NCBI GenBank assembly: GCA_026770025.1
Contig: JAMXDE010000003.1
Location: 620,001-684,000 of the forward strand
Direction of reading: 5' to 3'
From: Craspedostauros australis
Taxonomy: Eukaryota > Bacillariophyta > Bacillariophyceae > Mastogloiales > Achnanthaceae
DNA: 64,000 bases
A model generated the notes under the pieces. The model made no database searches. It saw nothing but the letters and a program-made list of their open reading frames with translations, and was not told the DNA's origin. The position numbers and the translations under genes were made by a program. Shown here one piece after another: positions 11,247 through 21,225 of the stretch (the stretch's first letter is position 1; each line of letters opens with the position of its first letter).

Positions 11247-11343
11247 GTTGCAGCCACAGCAGGGCCTCCTCCCTCCCATCCCGCATCATCAGCAAGCACA
11301 GCTTAAAAAAGAACACCCTTCGCCAAAGGACAAGGGGTCGTGA
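8800..11343 (+). CDS. Gln-rich protein with a CxxC/HxCxxC module
   Basis: An 847-aa product from the first in-frame ATG (8800). Most of it is poly-Gln and Gln/Pro/Ala/Thr low complexity, like a transcription-coactivator scaffold. One conserved block lies at about residues 540-680. It carries C599-R-H-C602, then RGRGAVYYPAKLQGVYQAAQ, then H635-L-C637-E-S-C640 and finally SGGKQYWADGARAMGMEETE. The Cys/His spacing suggests a zinc site. I associate this block with a family expanded in diatoms, from memory and unsearched; its function is not established. The same frame is open upstream to 8407 and is already Gln-rich from about 8512 but has no ATG, so a 5' exon joined by splicing is likely and the true start is unresolved. 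A nuclear role is inferred from composition. Confidence 0.75.
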
Positions 11344-12604
11344 TGGTGTGATGGTATGAGGGCATGATACAGTTAACTGTCACAGGAGCCTCTCTGGACT
11401 TGAAAGTTTGCGCCGTCCAATGTCCATCAAGACAAGAGATATTCTTCCAGCGCACTCCTCTGACCGACTCATCTTGCGGTCTTGCCCGTCAGACGGTACC
11501 ATAGACAAGTGCGAGCTCATGGTCGCGTCTTTGCACACCAATCCTTCCACATCAAACCACCCCTGCCCACACTGCGCGGCAACACCCTTATGGAAGAGGA
11601 GAAATGATTGGTCACACATCATCACAACTCATCATCCAAATGAGTGGAAGGCATGCATTGACGAACACACAGGTACAGAAGCACACGCGCGCAAACCAAC
11701 CATGACGTGATCGTCCCCGAACAGCAGCACCACGAACAATGACAATCATTACAACGCAGCACAGCGCATCCATTCGGAGACCGATCATGACCACCGCCGC
11801 CACCGCATGCAAACAAGCAAATCTAACAATCCATCCCATCCCAATCCATCGAACACAAGTCACGGACACAACTTTATTGCACGTGCACAAGAAAGTACTC
11901 GCAAGCAATGCTTTGGTCGAACGGACCACCATTGCTTCCGATGCTTTGATGCATGCGGGGCACAACCAACGACATGCCAACAACCAAGAGTCCATCCCTC
12001 AAAGCCGTCATCAAGCGAAACACCACACTAGCACAATACAACGCACACAAGGACACCAAACAAGGAAGAGGGGTAACATGAAAGCATCGCTATCCATGGA
12101 TCACAGCACACAGTCGCATCATACGGGTGAAAGCACCATAGATATCGTTTTGGCTTTGGCAGTCTCTTTCATTTGTACATGTACTTTGTGGACGCTGGTT
12201 TGCACTGTGTCGTGACTATGTGGGTATTACTGCGCAGATTTTGTAGTGTTTGGAGATGTATCTTGACACGAATGCGTAGCGTGTTTGTGAGGCGACGTCT
12301 GTCATTTGTACGTACGGAAACAAACAACAGAATCCAAAAACTGTTCTCGACAAATCGTTGGCAAGCGAAACAACCAAAACAACACGCCTGCAAATCCACG
12401 CTCCAGCACAAATCGGAGAGAGCACTCACTCTGCACACTCCACATCGACGTTGCTTCCACAGCATCACTGAATCATTGCGCTATTGCGTCCATCGCATGG
12501 ATCATCTGTGATATAATACCAGACTTGCTAGTAGAATCAAGAGTACCGGTATTGGTACAAGCAAAAGTACAAGGAGAAAACATACGCATCCTGCCAACAG
12601 CACC
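11344..12604. other. Intergenic region, no gene seen
   Basis: About 1.26 kb between two plus-strand genes. It holds the 3' flank of the Gln-rich gene and the promoter/5' UTR of the tRNA-binding protein. Open frames of up to 158 codons are present, but their composition (Thr/His/Asn or Cys/Val on the opposite strand) is what A/C-rich noncoding DNA gives. No repeats or RNA genes stood out. Confidence 0.4.
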
Positions 12605-13288
12605 ATGCCAACTGCACTGGAACTCGTCGACGCCGCCATTGCGGAATCGGAAGGCCGCCTCGGTCTCGCTCCTGGTGCCCCGATCGGCGCAAGCAAGAAG
12701 CAGAACAACAACAAGAAACAGCCAAAGAAGCAGCAGCAGCAACCCAAGAAGCAAGCTGCCACAAAGAACGAGAATCAGCCGGACATCTGCAAGCTGGAAT
12801 TCAAGGTCGGCGTCATCACGAAGGTTTGGGATCATCCCAACGCCGACAAGCTGTACTGCGAGGAGATCAATGTGGGAGAGGATGCACCGCGTCAGATCGC
12901 TTCGGGATTGCGTCCGCACTTCACGTTGGAGCAGATGATGGGACAGCGGCTGCTCGTGGTCAGCAATCTCAAGGCCAAGAACCTCGTCAAGTTCAAGTCG
13001 CACGGTATGGTGCTGTGCGCCGCGGCCACCGTGGAGGGTGACAAGGAGATTGTGGAGTTTGTGGAGCCGCCGGAAGGCGCGGAGATTGGGGAGGTCGTCA
13101 CCTTTGAAGGATTGCCCAAGCCGGAGCCATGGAGCGGAGCGCAGGTGGAGAAGAAGAAGGTCTTCCAGGCGTGCATGGCTGGGATGAAGACGACGGAGGA
13201 AGGATTGGCGGCATGGAATGGCCACGTCTTCACGACATCTGCGGGTCCATGCAAGGCCAAGACCATCAAGAATGGTGCCATGCGTTAA
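12605..13288 (+). CDS. EMAPII/Arc1p-type tRNA-binding protein
   Basis: A 227-aa protein. Residues about 31-55 are a Lys/Gln/Asn-rich basic linker. Residues about 58-227 are a C-terminal tRNA-binding (EMAPII) OB-fold domain: FKVGVITKVWDHPNADKLY, then GEDAPRQIASGLRPH, NLKAKNLVKFKSHGMVLCAA and the family-typical end TTSAGPCKAKTIKNG. Family members (yeast Arc1p, animal AIMP1/p43, the C-termini of some TyrRS and MetRS) bind tRNA non-specifically and deliver it to aminoacyl-tRNA synthetases. The protein is short and lacks the N-terminal GST-like or leucine-zipper part of Arc1p/AIMP1, so its partner is not evident. The start ATG is preceded by CACC. Its coding end is about 170 bp from the convergent PH-domain gene. 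Confidence 0.92.
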   Translation: MPTALELVDAAIAESEGRLGLAPGAPIGASKKQNNNKKQPKKQQQQPKKQAATKNENQPDICKLEFKVGVITKVWDHPNADKLYCEEINVGEDAPRQIASGLRPHFTLEQMMGQRLLVVSNLKAKNLVKFKSHGMVLCAAATVEGDKEIVEFVEPPEGAEIGEVVTFEGLPKPEPWSGAQVEKKKVFQACMAGMKTTEEGLAAWNGHVFTTSAGPCKAKTIKNGAMR

Positions 13289-13454
13289 TCATGTTCTCAA
13301 CCAATACATACGTACGATAACTGGCAACTGTGGCGCGAAGAGTAGTGATCCTTCTGACTTCAATTGTTGCATTACCTGGAATTATCTTCAGAAAATCCAT
13401 GCTATACCACAGAGTACTAATATTGGCGCAAAATACTCTGCTGCCTCACTCCGA

Positions 13455-16070
13455 TCACACGACATGCGATTGCAGCTCCTTCAGAAGATTGTCAAAGAGA
13501 TCCATGGGCGGCGGCGTGTCGTGCGATGGCAGTTCACTTGGTAGAGATGGCGCAGCGTCACCTTCCATGGGCAATTGCCGGAACTCGCCCATGATCAGGT
13601 AATCGATGTGACGGCAGGTCGTCTCCAAGCTGGAATATCTCATGGATTTGGGACTGCGTACTGCAAATCGTTGCTGTTGCTCTTTGTTCTGAACGTGCGT
13701 GACGATCTTCATCGCGGTGGACAACAGGCGGTTAGCACTCTCCCATGCGCTGGTGCTCATGACTTCAATATCCAACGCCAACGCATCCTTTGGTGTTTTC
13801 TTTTTGGATTTGTCTGATTTTGGCTCTCCATTCGCAGGTTGCTGCTTCGACGGAATGCGCGTGCGGACTTGGGCTGTCGTCACACCCGCAGCCCCCGTTG
13901 TCGCCAAGGGAACCTTGACGCCGCTCTGATTATTGTTGACGGCCACAAGCTGCTTCGCTGGCATGATAGCTTGGATATGCCGGCATTGCTCCCGGAATGT
14001 CACCACTTCGATACCCCAGATCATGATCTCGCGTTCCACTCCCATATCGGAATGTTGGCGATCGCATGGATCAACCTCGGCTTGGCCGTTGCCAACACCC
14101 TGCATTCCTCCATCGATCAGCGGATTCACAGCCAGATGCAATCTTCGATTGTTCCTCGCAAGCGTCTCTTCGGACACGATCAGTTCCGCGTGCGCCATGA
14201 TCGAGTTTTCCTCCTGAATCTGCTGCACGCGCTCCCGCAGCGCCGTGATCCATCGTTGCTGACTGCGCCGGTTGGGTGCGCGGAACACATTCGACGCTGA
14301 CGCGTGACGGCTCAGGCATTCCAATTCGAAGGAGTGCGGGATGCGGTGCAGCGGCGCGTTGGATCCATACACGAACGTGGCGCCGTTCTTCTTTGGTGGC
14401 TGCGGTTCCAGCAGCATGGCCTGGTCCAGCGGGATCTTTCCGTGATGTTTGGCAACGCGGAGGAGTGGCACGGTACCAATGAGATCCTGATCCTCGTAGT
14501 GGTTCGTTGTCCGCGTCACGAACCAAAAGTGCTCCTCCGTCAGCACGCAGTACACTCGTCTCCACACATGGGGATCGCTGTGGGACTGGTGCAGCAGATA
14601 CCCCGAAAGACACGACCCTATGCCAGAAGAAGCCCACGCATTGAATGTCGACGGTGGGTGGTACGATCGACCATTAGCCAAGGCGTTGCTGGGCAAAGTA
14701 TCAATGGCAATATCATACGGATTCGCCACAGGCGGCCATTCATGCAGCTGCTGGCGGTGCATTGTGCCGTCATCGCCATCATCGGCCCCCACCTGGCCAG
14801 CAGCCCGGCTTTGCGATAGCTGGATGTACTTGCGAAGCTGACGCTTGCGCTGCCTACGTTTTCGTTTGAAGCCACGACCGCGTAAACTTGGCGACTGTCG
14901 CGGTTGTTGGTGTTGTGCTCGCTGTGTGTGGCTTGCGTTGTTTCCGCATTCCAGCGAAAGTTTCGATAGCAACGACCCCAATCCATACGCCGTCGTTGAT
15001 GCAGGATCTTTGTTTGTGCCGTTGATATCAGGTGGATCACCTCCCTTCTGTTTAATACCCGAATCATCGTCATCATCATCATCATCATCATCGTCATCAA
15101 GCAACGAAATCGAGGTCGCAATCGAGGTCGAAATGGAGAGAGGTTGATTGTGCGCCGTGGCTTCATCGCAGTCCGAATCGTCATGATCATCGTCATGATC
15201 ATCATCAAATTCCACATCATCCGATTCATCGGAGTTGTAGTCCTCATCTTCCAACGACGTGCAGTAGCCATCCAGATCGATGCAGCTCGGAATGGGACTC
15301 GTCGGCGGAGTGGATTGATGCCCCGGCACGTAATACCACTGAAGCTTAGGCGCGATGACAGGGCGGCTTGCGGTTCGAATTGGATGCGTCGCAAGCTGGC
15401 TGTGTCGCAATGCGGCAGCTTCTATATCCGCCTGCAGCTGGTTGAGATGCAGCATCATGGCGTCACGCACGCGCAAGGGATTGTCGAGCGGTTGCAAGGT
15501 CTTGATGACATGGAATGGTTCGGGAACGTACGCCGGTGCCATCGCGACGCCGTGGGTCATGGAGCTCTCATGTTCGAATTGAACGAAATCTCGTGGGATG
15601 GAGTACAAGGTCCCCACCAAGACCAGCGAATCACCGTCCTTGGTCTGATTCGCGGTCGCTGAAAAGGCGGAGAGGTTCAACGTCTTGCGCAGCAGACGGG
15701 TGACGTCCTGCGCCTTGGCCGTGCGCGCGGATATGCGAATGGCAGCAGAGCTGGTGATGAGTTCGCGTCGTCCCTGCGATAGCTCGTGCGTTGCGGAGCT
15801 CGTTGATTTGAGCCATTGTTGCCAGTACACGCGGTGAGACTCTCCGTTTGCCTTTGCCTTTATCTTCCCCGTGTTGTTGCTGCTGTTGCTGTTGCTGCTG
15901 CTATTGTTGTTTGCGGTGGTGTGACTGTTTGGGCCAGCACGAAGCGGAGCATGGCGGCCGGGCTGCTGTCCATGCGTGGGTGACTGCGAGAGTGACTGTG
16001 GGAGAGACTGCGGTGAAGTGGCAGACGCGGACCCGTGCGATGCTGCCGAGGGTGATGCTGACATTGCCAT
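13455..16070 (-). CDS. PH-domain protein with acidic and low-complexity regions
   Basis: An 871-aa protein. The clearest domain is a pleckstrin-homology fold at about residues 483-610. It begins CLSGYLLHQSHSDPHVWRRV, continues YCVLTEEHFWFV, has a long insert, and ends with the C-terminal helix RRSQQRWITALRERVQQIQEE carrying the invariant Trp. The PH domain would bind phosphoinositides or proteins at membranes. N-terminal residues 1-75 are Ser/Gln/Asn-rich, and a run of Asp at about residues 325-337 is encoded by a GAT/GAC microsatellite near 15065-15100. A basic RKRRQRKRQLRK patch at about 405-420 could be a nuclear or membrane targeting element. The remainder is not recognised. The start ATG at 16070 is the first in the frame. 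Confidence 0.82.
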   Translation of the reverse strand: MAMSASPSAASHGSASATSPQSLPQSLSQSPTHGQQPGRHAPLRAGPNSHTTANNNSSSNSNSSNNTGKIKAKANGESHRVYWQQWLKSTSSATHELSQGRRELITSSAAIRISARTAKAQDVTRLLRKTLNLSAFSATANQTKDGDSLVLVGTLYSIPRDFVQFEHESSMTHGVAMAPAYVPEPFHVIKTLQPLDNPLRVRDAMMLHLNQLQADIEAAALRHSQLATHPIRTASRPVIAPKLQWYYVPGHQSTPPTSPIPSCIDLDGYCTSLEDEDYNSDESDDVEFDDDHDDDHDDSDCDEATAHNQPLSISTSIATSISLLDDDDDDDDDDDDSGIKQKGGDPPDINGTNKDPASTTAYGLGSLLSKLSLECGNNASHTQRAQHQQPRQSPSLRGRGFKRKRRQRKRQLRKYIQLSQSRAAGQVGADDGDDGTMHRQQLHEWPPVANPYDIAIDTLPSNALANGRSYHPPSTFNAWASSGIGSCLSGYLLHQSHSDPHVWRRVYCVLTEEHFWFVTRTTNHYEDQDLIGTVPLLRVAKHHGKIPLDQAMLLEPQPPKKNGATFVYGSNAPLHRIPHSFELECLSRHASASNVFRAPNRRSQQRWITALRERVQQIQEENSIMAHAELIVSEETLARNNRRLHLAVNPLIDGGMQGVGNGQAEVDPCDRQHSDMGVEREIMIWGIEVVTFREQCRHIQAIMPAKQLVAVNNNQSGVKVPLATTGAAGVTTAQVRTRIPSKQQPANGEPKSDKSKKKTPKDALALDIEVMSTSAWESANRLLSTAMKIVTHVQNKEQQQRFAVRSPKSMRYSSLETTCRHIDYLIMGEFRQLPMEGDAAPSLPSELPSHDTPPPMDLFDNLLKELQSHVV

Positions 16071-16906
16071 CCTCCGCGTTGCTGATCGCAGCTGAATGCA
16101 ATGCCCTGCGATCCAGTCCAGCCCAATCTAATCCAAGGTCACAGGACGGAACAAAACACGAGCACTCTCTATCGTTGCAGAACCCTTCCGCGTTCGCTCA
16201 GCAGCAAAGAAAGCTGGCGAATCTGCCTCCAAGGACCCAACCGCAGCGCTCGCTCACTGGGCAATGGGGCAACCAACCGGCTTGACAAGCAAGCGAGAAC
16301 GTTGATCGGGTTGCGAGGATTGCGAGTGCAGTGGAAAAGGGAAGCGCAGCAAGTATAGTATGCAACGGCAAGCGCGAAAGGCGGCAGCGTTTCTGTTCGT
16401 GCGAATGCCCAACTCAATCGAGATGGTGGAGATGTCGAAGGCGTCCGTTACAGTACTCAACAACATGGTGTTGTGGCCGGGTTGTGATTGTTTTCCACCG
16501 AAGCGTTCCCTTTTCTCTCTCTTTCGCGGACAACACTCACACGAAGACACGTCCACCATGCTACTCTATCTAGACTAGATGAAATGTACGCAACACAAGG
16601 TCGATTTGACTGAAGATACCTTTCCATCCGAATTGTCTGTCCATCACCCGTGATCACCACACCACATTCACTCGTTTGTTTCCACGCAACAGAATGCACG
16701 AGAAATCAATCTCCATCCGCCAAACAACGGCACCATACGACTACTCGCAACGACAACATTCGGCAATGGCGCGCAGCAGCATCGGCATCCACCACTCCAT
16801 TGGACAGCAGAGCAGGCAAGACGCAACATTCTTGAGAGAGCACTTGCGTTGTACTCAGACAAGCCAGGGACGCACACCCAGACAGAGAGAGACAGCGATC
16901 ACCACC
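16071..16906. other. Divergent intergenic region
   Basis: About 840 bp separate the divergent PH-domain and RMT2 genes and should contain both promoters. The RMT2 frame is open upstream through an earlier ATG at 16694 (MHEKSISIRQ), but that stretch has no conserved features. No other gene or repeat was seen. Confidence 0.4.
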
Positions 16907-18133
16907 ATGTCAGCCACAGCAGCAACAACAACACCTGCACCAGCTGCTGCGCCAGAGCAACCCCAGAATGACCCATCATTGATAGCGCAGCCGCTGACGT
17001 TGGGGAAGGTGCAGCAGATGCTGGAGGCATGCGTGACAGCCAACGAGGACGTTATTCAGCAGCTGGTGCTTCAGGATCACAAGCTCTACGCCTGCCAGCA
17101 GCTTCCGAGCACCGGGGCATCGCCGTTGATGGTGGCTGCGCAGCACGGCCACGTCAAGCTGTGCCACTGGCTGCTGGATCAGGGAGCGCCATGGAACGCG
17201 GTGGACCGCCATGGCCAGTGCGCCGGGAATTACGCCACGGATGCGGAGCACTGGGAGATCGTCAACATGATCGTGGAATGGGGCACGCGGTCCGAGCTCA
17301 TCCTGGGCGCGCTGCAACGACAATCGCAGCAGCACATCAGCCAGCCGACACCTCAGGGTCCGACGAACCAGGAGCCGTCCACCAAGCCCGATTACCTCTC
17401 AAGGCACAAGCTCACTTACACCGAAGACGGACAGGCCTTGTTGGACAGCGACGCGGACGCCGTCATGATGGAATGGGAACGCCCCATCATGAAGGTGCAT
17501 GCGCAGATCCTCACCAACGAACAGCCGGGCAAGCGCGTTATGAACATCGGCTTCGGCATGGGCATCATTGATGCCTTCTTGCAGGAGTACGCGCCATCGC
17601 AGCACATCATCGTGGAGGCCCATCCCGATGTCTATCAGAAGATGCTGCGCGACGGTTGGGACAAGACACCGAACGTGGAAGTCTGCTTTGGAACATGGCA
17701 GATGGTGCTGCCGCAGTTGATCGCAAAGAATGTCACTGTCGATGCCATATTCTTTGATACATACGGCGAGCACGCGTGCGATATGGAAGACTTTCACATG
17801 GACTGCGTGCCTCAGCTGCTGGCGAAGCCGCATGGGATCTATTCCTTCTTCAATGGGTTGGCGCCCGACAACCTGTTCTTTCAGGGAATTGCATGCAACG
17901 TGGTCAAGCTGCGGTTGGAGAAGATCGGGCTGGAGACGGAATACCTCAATTGTCAGATACAGGTTCCAGATAGCAAGGTTTGGGAAGGAGTGCGACGGCC
18001 CTACTGGCATAACCGCGACACGTACTACCTGCCGAGGATAACTTGGAATCAGGAGTTCCTGGGTCGCAAATCAAGAGCGGAGGATGACGGCATGGAAGTG
18101 GATTCCAATCAGACCAAGAGGAGGAAGGTGTGA
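16907..18133 (+). CDS. RMT2: Protein arginine N-methyltransferase 2 (ankyrin + SAM methyltransferase)
   Basis: A 408-aa protein matching the RMT2 layout. Ankyrin repeats lie at about residues 61-115 (TGASPLMVAAQHGHVKLCHW, LLDQGAPWNAVDRHGQCAGN). The methyltransferase domain at about 160-390 resembles guanidinoacetate N-methyltransferase. It contains MMEWERPIMKVHAQIL, the SAM-binding MNIGFGMGIIDAFLQ at about 213-227, VEAHPDVYQKM, DAIFFDTYGEH at about 278 and GIYSFFNGLAPDN. In yeast, Rmt2 forms delta-N-methylarginine on ribosomal protein Rpl12; the same role here is inferred by homology. ATG 16907 was chosen over in-frame 16694 because it sits in CACCATG and the upstream codons look like 5' UTR. 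Pro/Lys/Arg-rich ends. Its coding end is only 99 bp from the convergent GRAM-VASt gene. Confidence 0.93.
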   Translation: MSATAATTTPAPAAAPEQPQNDPSLIAQPLTLGKVQQMLEACVTANEDVIQQLVLQDHKLYACQQLPSTGASPLMVAAQHGHVKLCHWLLDQGAPWNAVDRHGQCAGNYATDAEHWEIVNMIVEWGTRSELILGALQRQSQQHISQPTPQGPTNQEPSTKPDYLSRHKLTYTEDGQALLDSDADAVMMEWERPIMKVHAQILTNEQPGKRVMNIGFGMGIIDAFLQEYAPSQHIIVEAHPDVYQKMLRDGWDKTPNVEVCFGTWQMVLPQLIAKNVTVDAIFFDTYGEHACDMEDFHMDCVPQLLAKPHGIYSFFNGLAPDNLFFQGIACNVVKLRLEKIGLETEYLNCQIQVPDSKVWEGVRRPYWHNRDTYYLPRITWNQEFLGRKSRAEDDGMEVDSNQTKRRKV

Positions 18134-18232
18134 TGAATGACTCCAGGCTTCTTTACAACTCAAACTAGGGTGGAATTCTCGACTAGGTTTTTACCTCGAT
18201 CCAATTCAATGTCATGCAAGGATGCTTGTTCG

Positions 18233-20428
18233 TCACAGCTGCTCTGCCGTGCTCGCATCTGCCAGGGTCTCAGCAACTGATCCTGACATGCTGTTGCTGA
18301 TCCATTGTGCGCATATCTGAGACTCTGCAACCTCCGTTCTCAATCCTTCCAGTTCCATCTTCATGTTCTTCATTTCCTTCAACAGCATGTACTGTATTGC
18401 TAACATCGCACCAAAGCCAACGATGATGATGATGCCCATCACGATGAAACCTGCAGATCCGGGCATCTTCTGCGCATTGGTGCCCATCTCGGCTGCTTGC
18501 TGCTGTTGCTGCGATTGAATAACATGCAGTGAGTTGCGTCGATGGTGCGACGGCTCTGACATGCGGTCATCGCCCAAACATCGCGCGCAGAATTCGGAGT
18601 ACTCCTTCATGAACTTCTCAAACTCACTGCGGGTGGTGCGTGCGATGATGGACTTGAACATCGTGGATTTCACAAACCGGATGTCGTACTCCATGGTGAC
18701 GAGGACGGCACTGGTCTTGCCTGGCGCTGGCTGCACGCGAATTCGATCCGCAACATAAAAGCAGTCCGTCAAGGGGACATCGGCGACGAACGTCTTGGTT
18801 TCCAGCAACAAACCGTACGTGCCAACCTTGCGATACACCTGCTCCTTGCGAGCCCGCGCCATGGGTGGTGCCATCGGAGCGTTGACAGGATGCGTGTACT
18901 CAATGGTGCGGCTTTGGTTGTGCCCGTTTGCAGCCTCGTCCTCCATCACAACCCAATCGGATTGCTGTATTCCATCGTCTCCCTTTTCTTCCATGTAGCT
19001 TGCGATGGAGTGTGGCGCTGAGTCTTCTATGAACATCTTGGCAAACGTGTTCATGTCACATTTGATCGTGAAGTCCTGCACCAAGGGAGTGGAATGCGAA
19101 ATGTGGGGACGACGACGATGAATGTGGCAACGGAGGTGGCAAATGAAGCAACGTAATTTGATAACAGAAGATGGCACGTGAGACGTTCTTGTTGTGGAGC
19201 GTTCATACGAGCACTCCATCGCAGACTTTGCACAATCTGAAGCTAATGTACGTGGTTGCGCCTTTGTGTCTTCGTGCATTCACGCACCGACGGGCTCCCG
19301 TATTGGTACGTACCTTGACGGCCGTCTCGCTGTATTCTGTTTCGTTCTGCGTGAGCGAATTCCACAGCTGCTGCATGTCCGCTATTCCTCCCTTGCTCAT
19401 TGTACCGCCTTGTGCAGGATTCGATCCGGATTTTGACGACGATGACGAAGCCAATGAAGATGGCTGTGATTGCATGCCCGGCACTCCACCATAATTGATG
19501 GCCGTGCCATCCGAGCCAGTTCCTGTCCTGCTGCCAATGCCTTGATTTTGATGCGATGCATTTGTGTTTACGTCGGATGGCGACATTGCGATTGCCAAAT
19601 GAGACAGATGCGATGGATCTGAGTTCATCCGCCTGATCTGACGAAAACCATTCGTGGGACTCCGAACACCCGCATGCGCTTTGTGGGCATCGAATGGGTG
19701 ATCTGTGAGGGCGTCATTTTGCAAAGTCACCAGCGACTTCCACACCCGATTGATGTTGTGATTGATTCCAAACTCGTAAACTTTTTGCGTGTTATCCTCG
19801 CGACGTGCCATGATGGAAACACCAACGTTGCTCTTCTCGACCTGCAGAACGTCAACCCACCGGATGACCACTTTCCATTCAAAGAAGAAGATTCTGCCGA
19901 GGAAGTAGAGCGCCAGCGGTCCGGCAAACAGTGTCCCCGTGAAGTTGTTGTGGACGCATCCATGCTATTGACGGCATGGTCATAGTATAGAATAGTTGTG
20001 ATCAATGGTACGGAGCAAAAGTGGCATGCGAGGTATAGCAGAGAGCGAGAATGGGAGGGAGAGAGGGAGACATGCGGGGAATGAGCAAGATCAAGATCGA
20101 GAGGTGAGTGGGAGCACAATGAAGACGCACCCAACCATCGTGGCAGCGTGAGTAGCATGATCATGGACGCGCTTACCTCTTCCTCGATGTACCCGATCAC
20201 GCTCTCAATCTCGGCAATCTCCGTCTCCTTCGGCAGATCATTGTTGCTCCCGAACATGCTGCTCTGCGTCTTGATGGTCAACTTGGCTTGATTGCGTGGC
20301 GGCTCCATCGGCGGCGAGGCTTCCTTCTGCTTTGTGCTGATATTGCTGCTGCTGCTGCCCCTTGTGTCCGTCCCTGCGCTGATGGACGACTTCGCAGGCT
20401 TGAAGATCCCGTCCAAAACATCGTTCAT
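18233..20428 (-). CDS. Second GRAM-VASt membrane protein (three exons)
   Basis: Spliced model on minus: exon 1 20177-20428, exon 2 19314-19964, exon 3 18233-19075, all phase 0, giving 581 aa. Donors are GTAAGC and GTACGT; acceptors are AATAG and GTGCAG. Joining exon 1 (IESVIGYIEEE) to exon 2 (HGCVHNNFTGTLFAGPLALY) rebuilds the start of a GRAM domain, which runs on through VVIRWVDVLQVEKSNVGV. Exon 3 starts inside a VASt domain (DFTIKCDMNTFAKMFIEDSA, about residues 302-470), followed by a transmembrane helix at about 503-527 (FIVMGIIIIVGFGAMLAIQY) and a short heptad-like tail. The architecture matches the gene at 3.3 kb, but the two are divergent in sequence. The first ATG may not be the true start: frame upstream of 20428 continues as YEYRQCTAGTIKTI to a possible acceptor, so another 5' exon is possible. 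Confidence 0.85.
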
Positions 20429-21225
20429 GATCGTCTTGATGGTTCCTGCGGTGCACTGCCGATACTCGTACGACTATGGCGATGGTACGTGTCACTCGTC
20501 TCAGGGCAACAGGCACTGACCAGCTTTGGACTCTCTTGGAGGTACGGGTATGGTATGTTACGAGCTATTCGTGGTCGTACTCTGTCTGCTTTCTTCGGAG
20601 ATGGAGATCACGCTGTGTCACCCTCGATGACGCCAAGCGTGTTTTTGTGGCAGCGTGAACTTCGGTGATTGTTGATGGCCGACGGCTGGTGTGGATCATC
20701 GTGGAGAAACGCCTCCAAACGGCAGAACAGGAAGAATTGCGTGCAGAAGGTCGCGAAGTGCGAGGCGGGAGAAGATGACCTGTTGATGTTTTGAACGAGT
20801 CGTGGTTGTTGGCAGGTGGCACGGGTACTGGAATAGGCCCAATATGGAAGCACGACCAGCGCTTGTTCTTGTCGATGTCGTTGTGGACGTGTTCGTCTCC
20901 GACCATGACCGATGAGACAACGCAACTCCCAACTGACGTGACCATGATGTGTTGTGCACAATGCCGATGCTCCATGCAACGGGAGAACCCAAAGTCCAAC
21001 GAATCGCACAACCACAATCATCGCAAATCCTTCATCTCAAGGAGCGGCTCATTGGCATGGCAGGCCTTGGTTCTCTGTTGATGCGGATGCGATCATCGTG
21101 ACTTGTCTCACCAATTCTCTTCTTTCGACAGCGGAACGACCAACTCGATCAAGCGCCGAACCTGTGCTCGTGCCAAAGCACACAACGCACACAACGCAAA
21201 GCCACCGGACGCTCAGACTTCAAGC
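20429..21225. other. Divergent intergenic region
   Basis: About 800 bp between the second GRAM-VASt gene and the sulfotransferase-like gene. It may contain an undetected 5' exon of the former near 20429-20470. The remaining open frames on either strand overlap each other and show no domain. No RNA gene or repeat was found. Confidence 0.35.

Noticed and set aside
12473-13225. 250-codon Leu-rich frame on minus antisense to the tRNA-binding protein
   Set aside because: Leu/His/Arg shadow of Lys/Gln/Glu codons, while the plus strand has a clear EMAPII domain.
15060-15105. ATC/GTC triplet run considered as a noncoding microsatellite
   Set aside because: It lies in frame within the PH-domain gene on minus and encodes a run of Asp, so it is part of the coding sequence.
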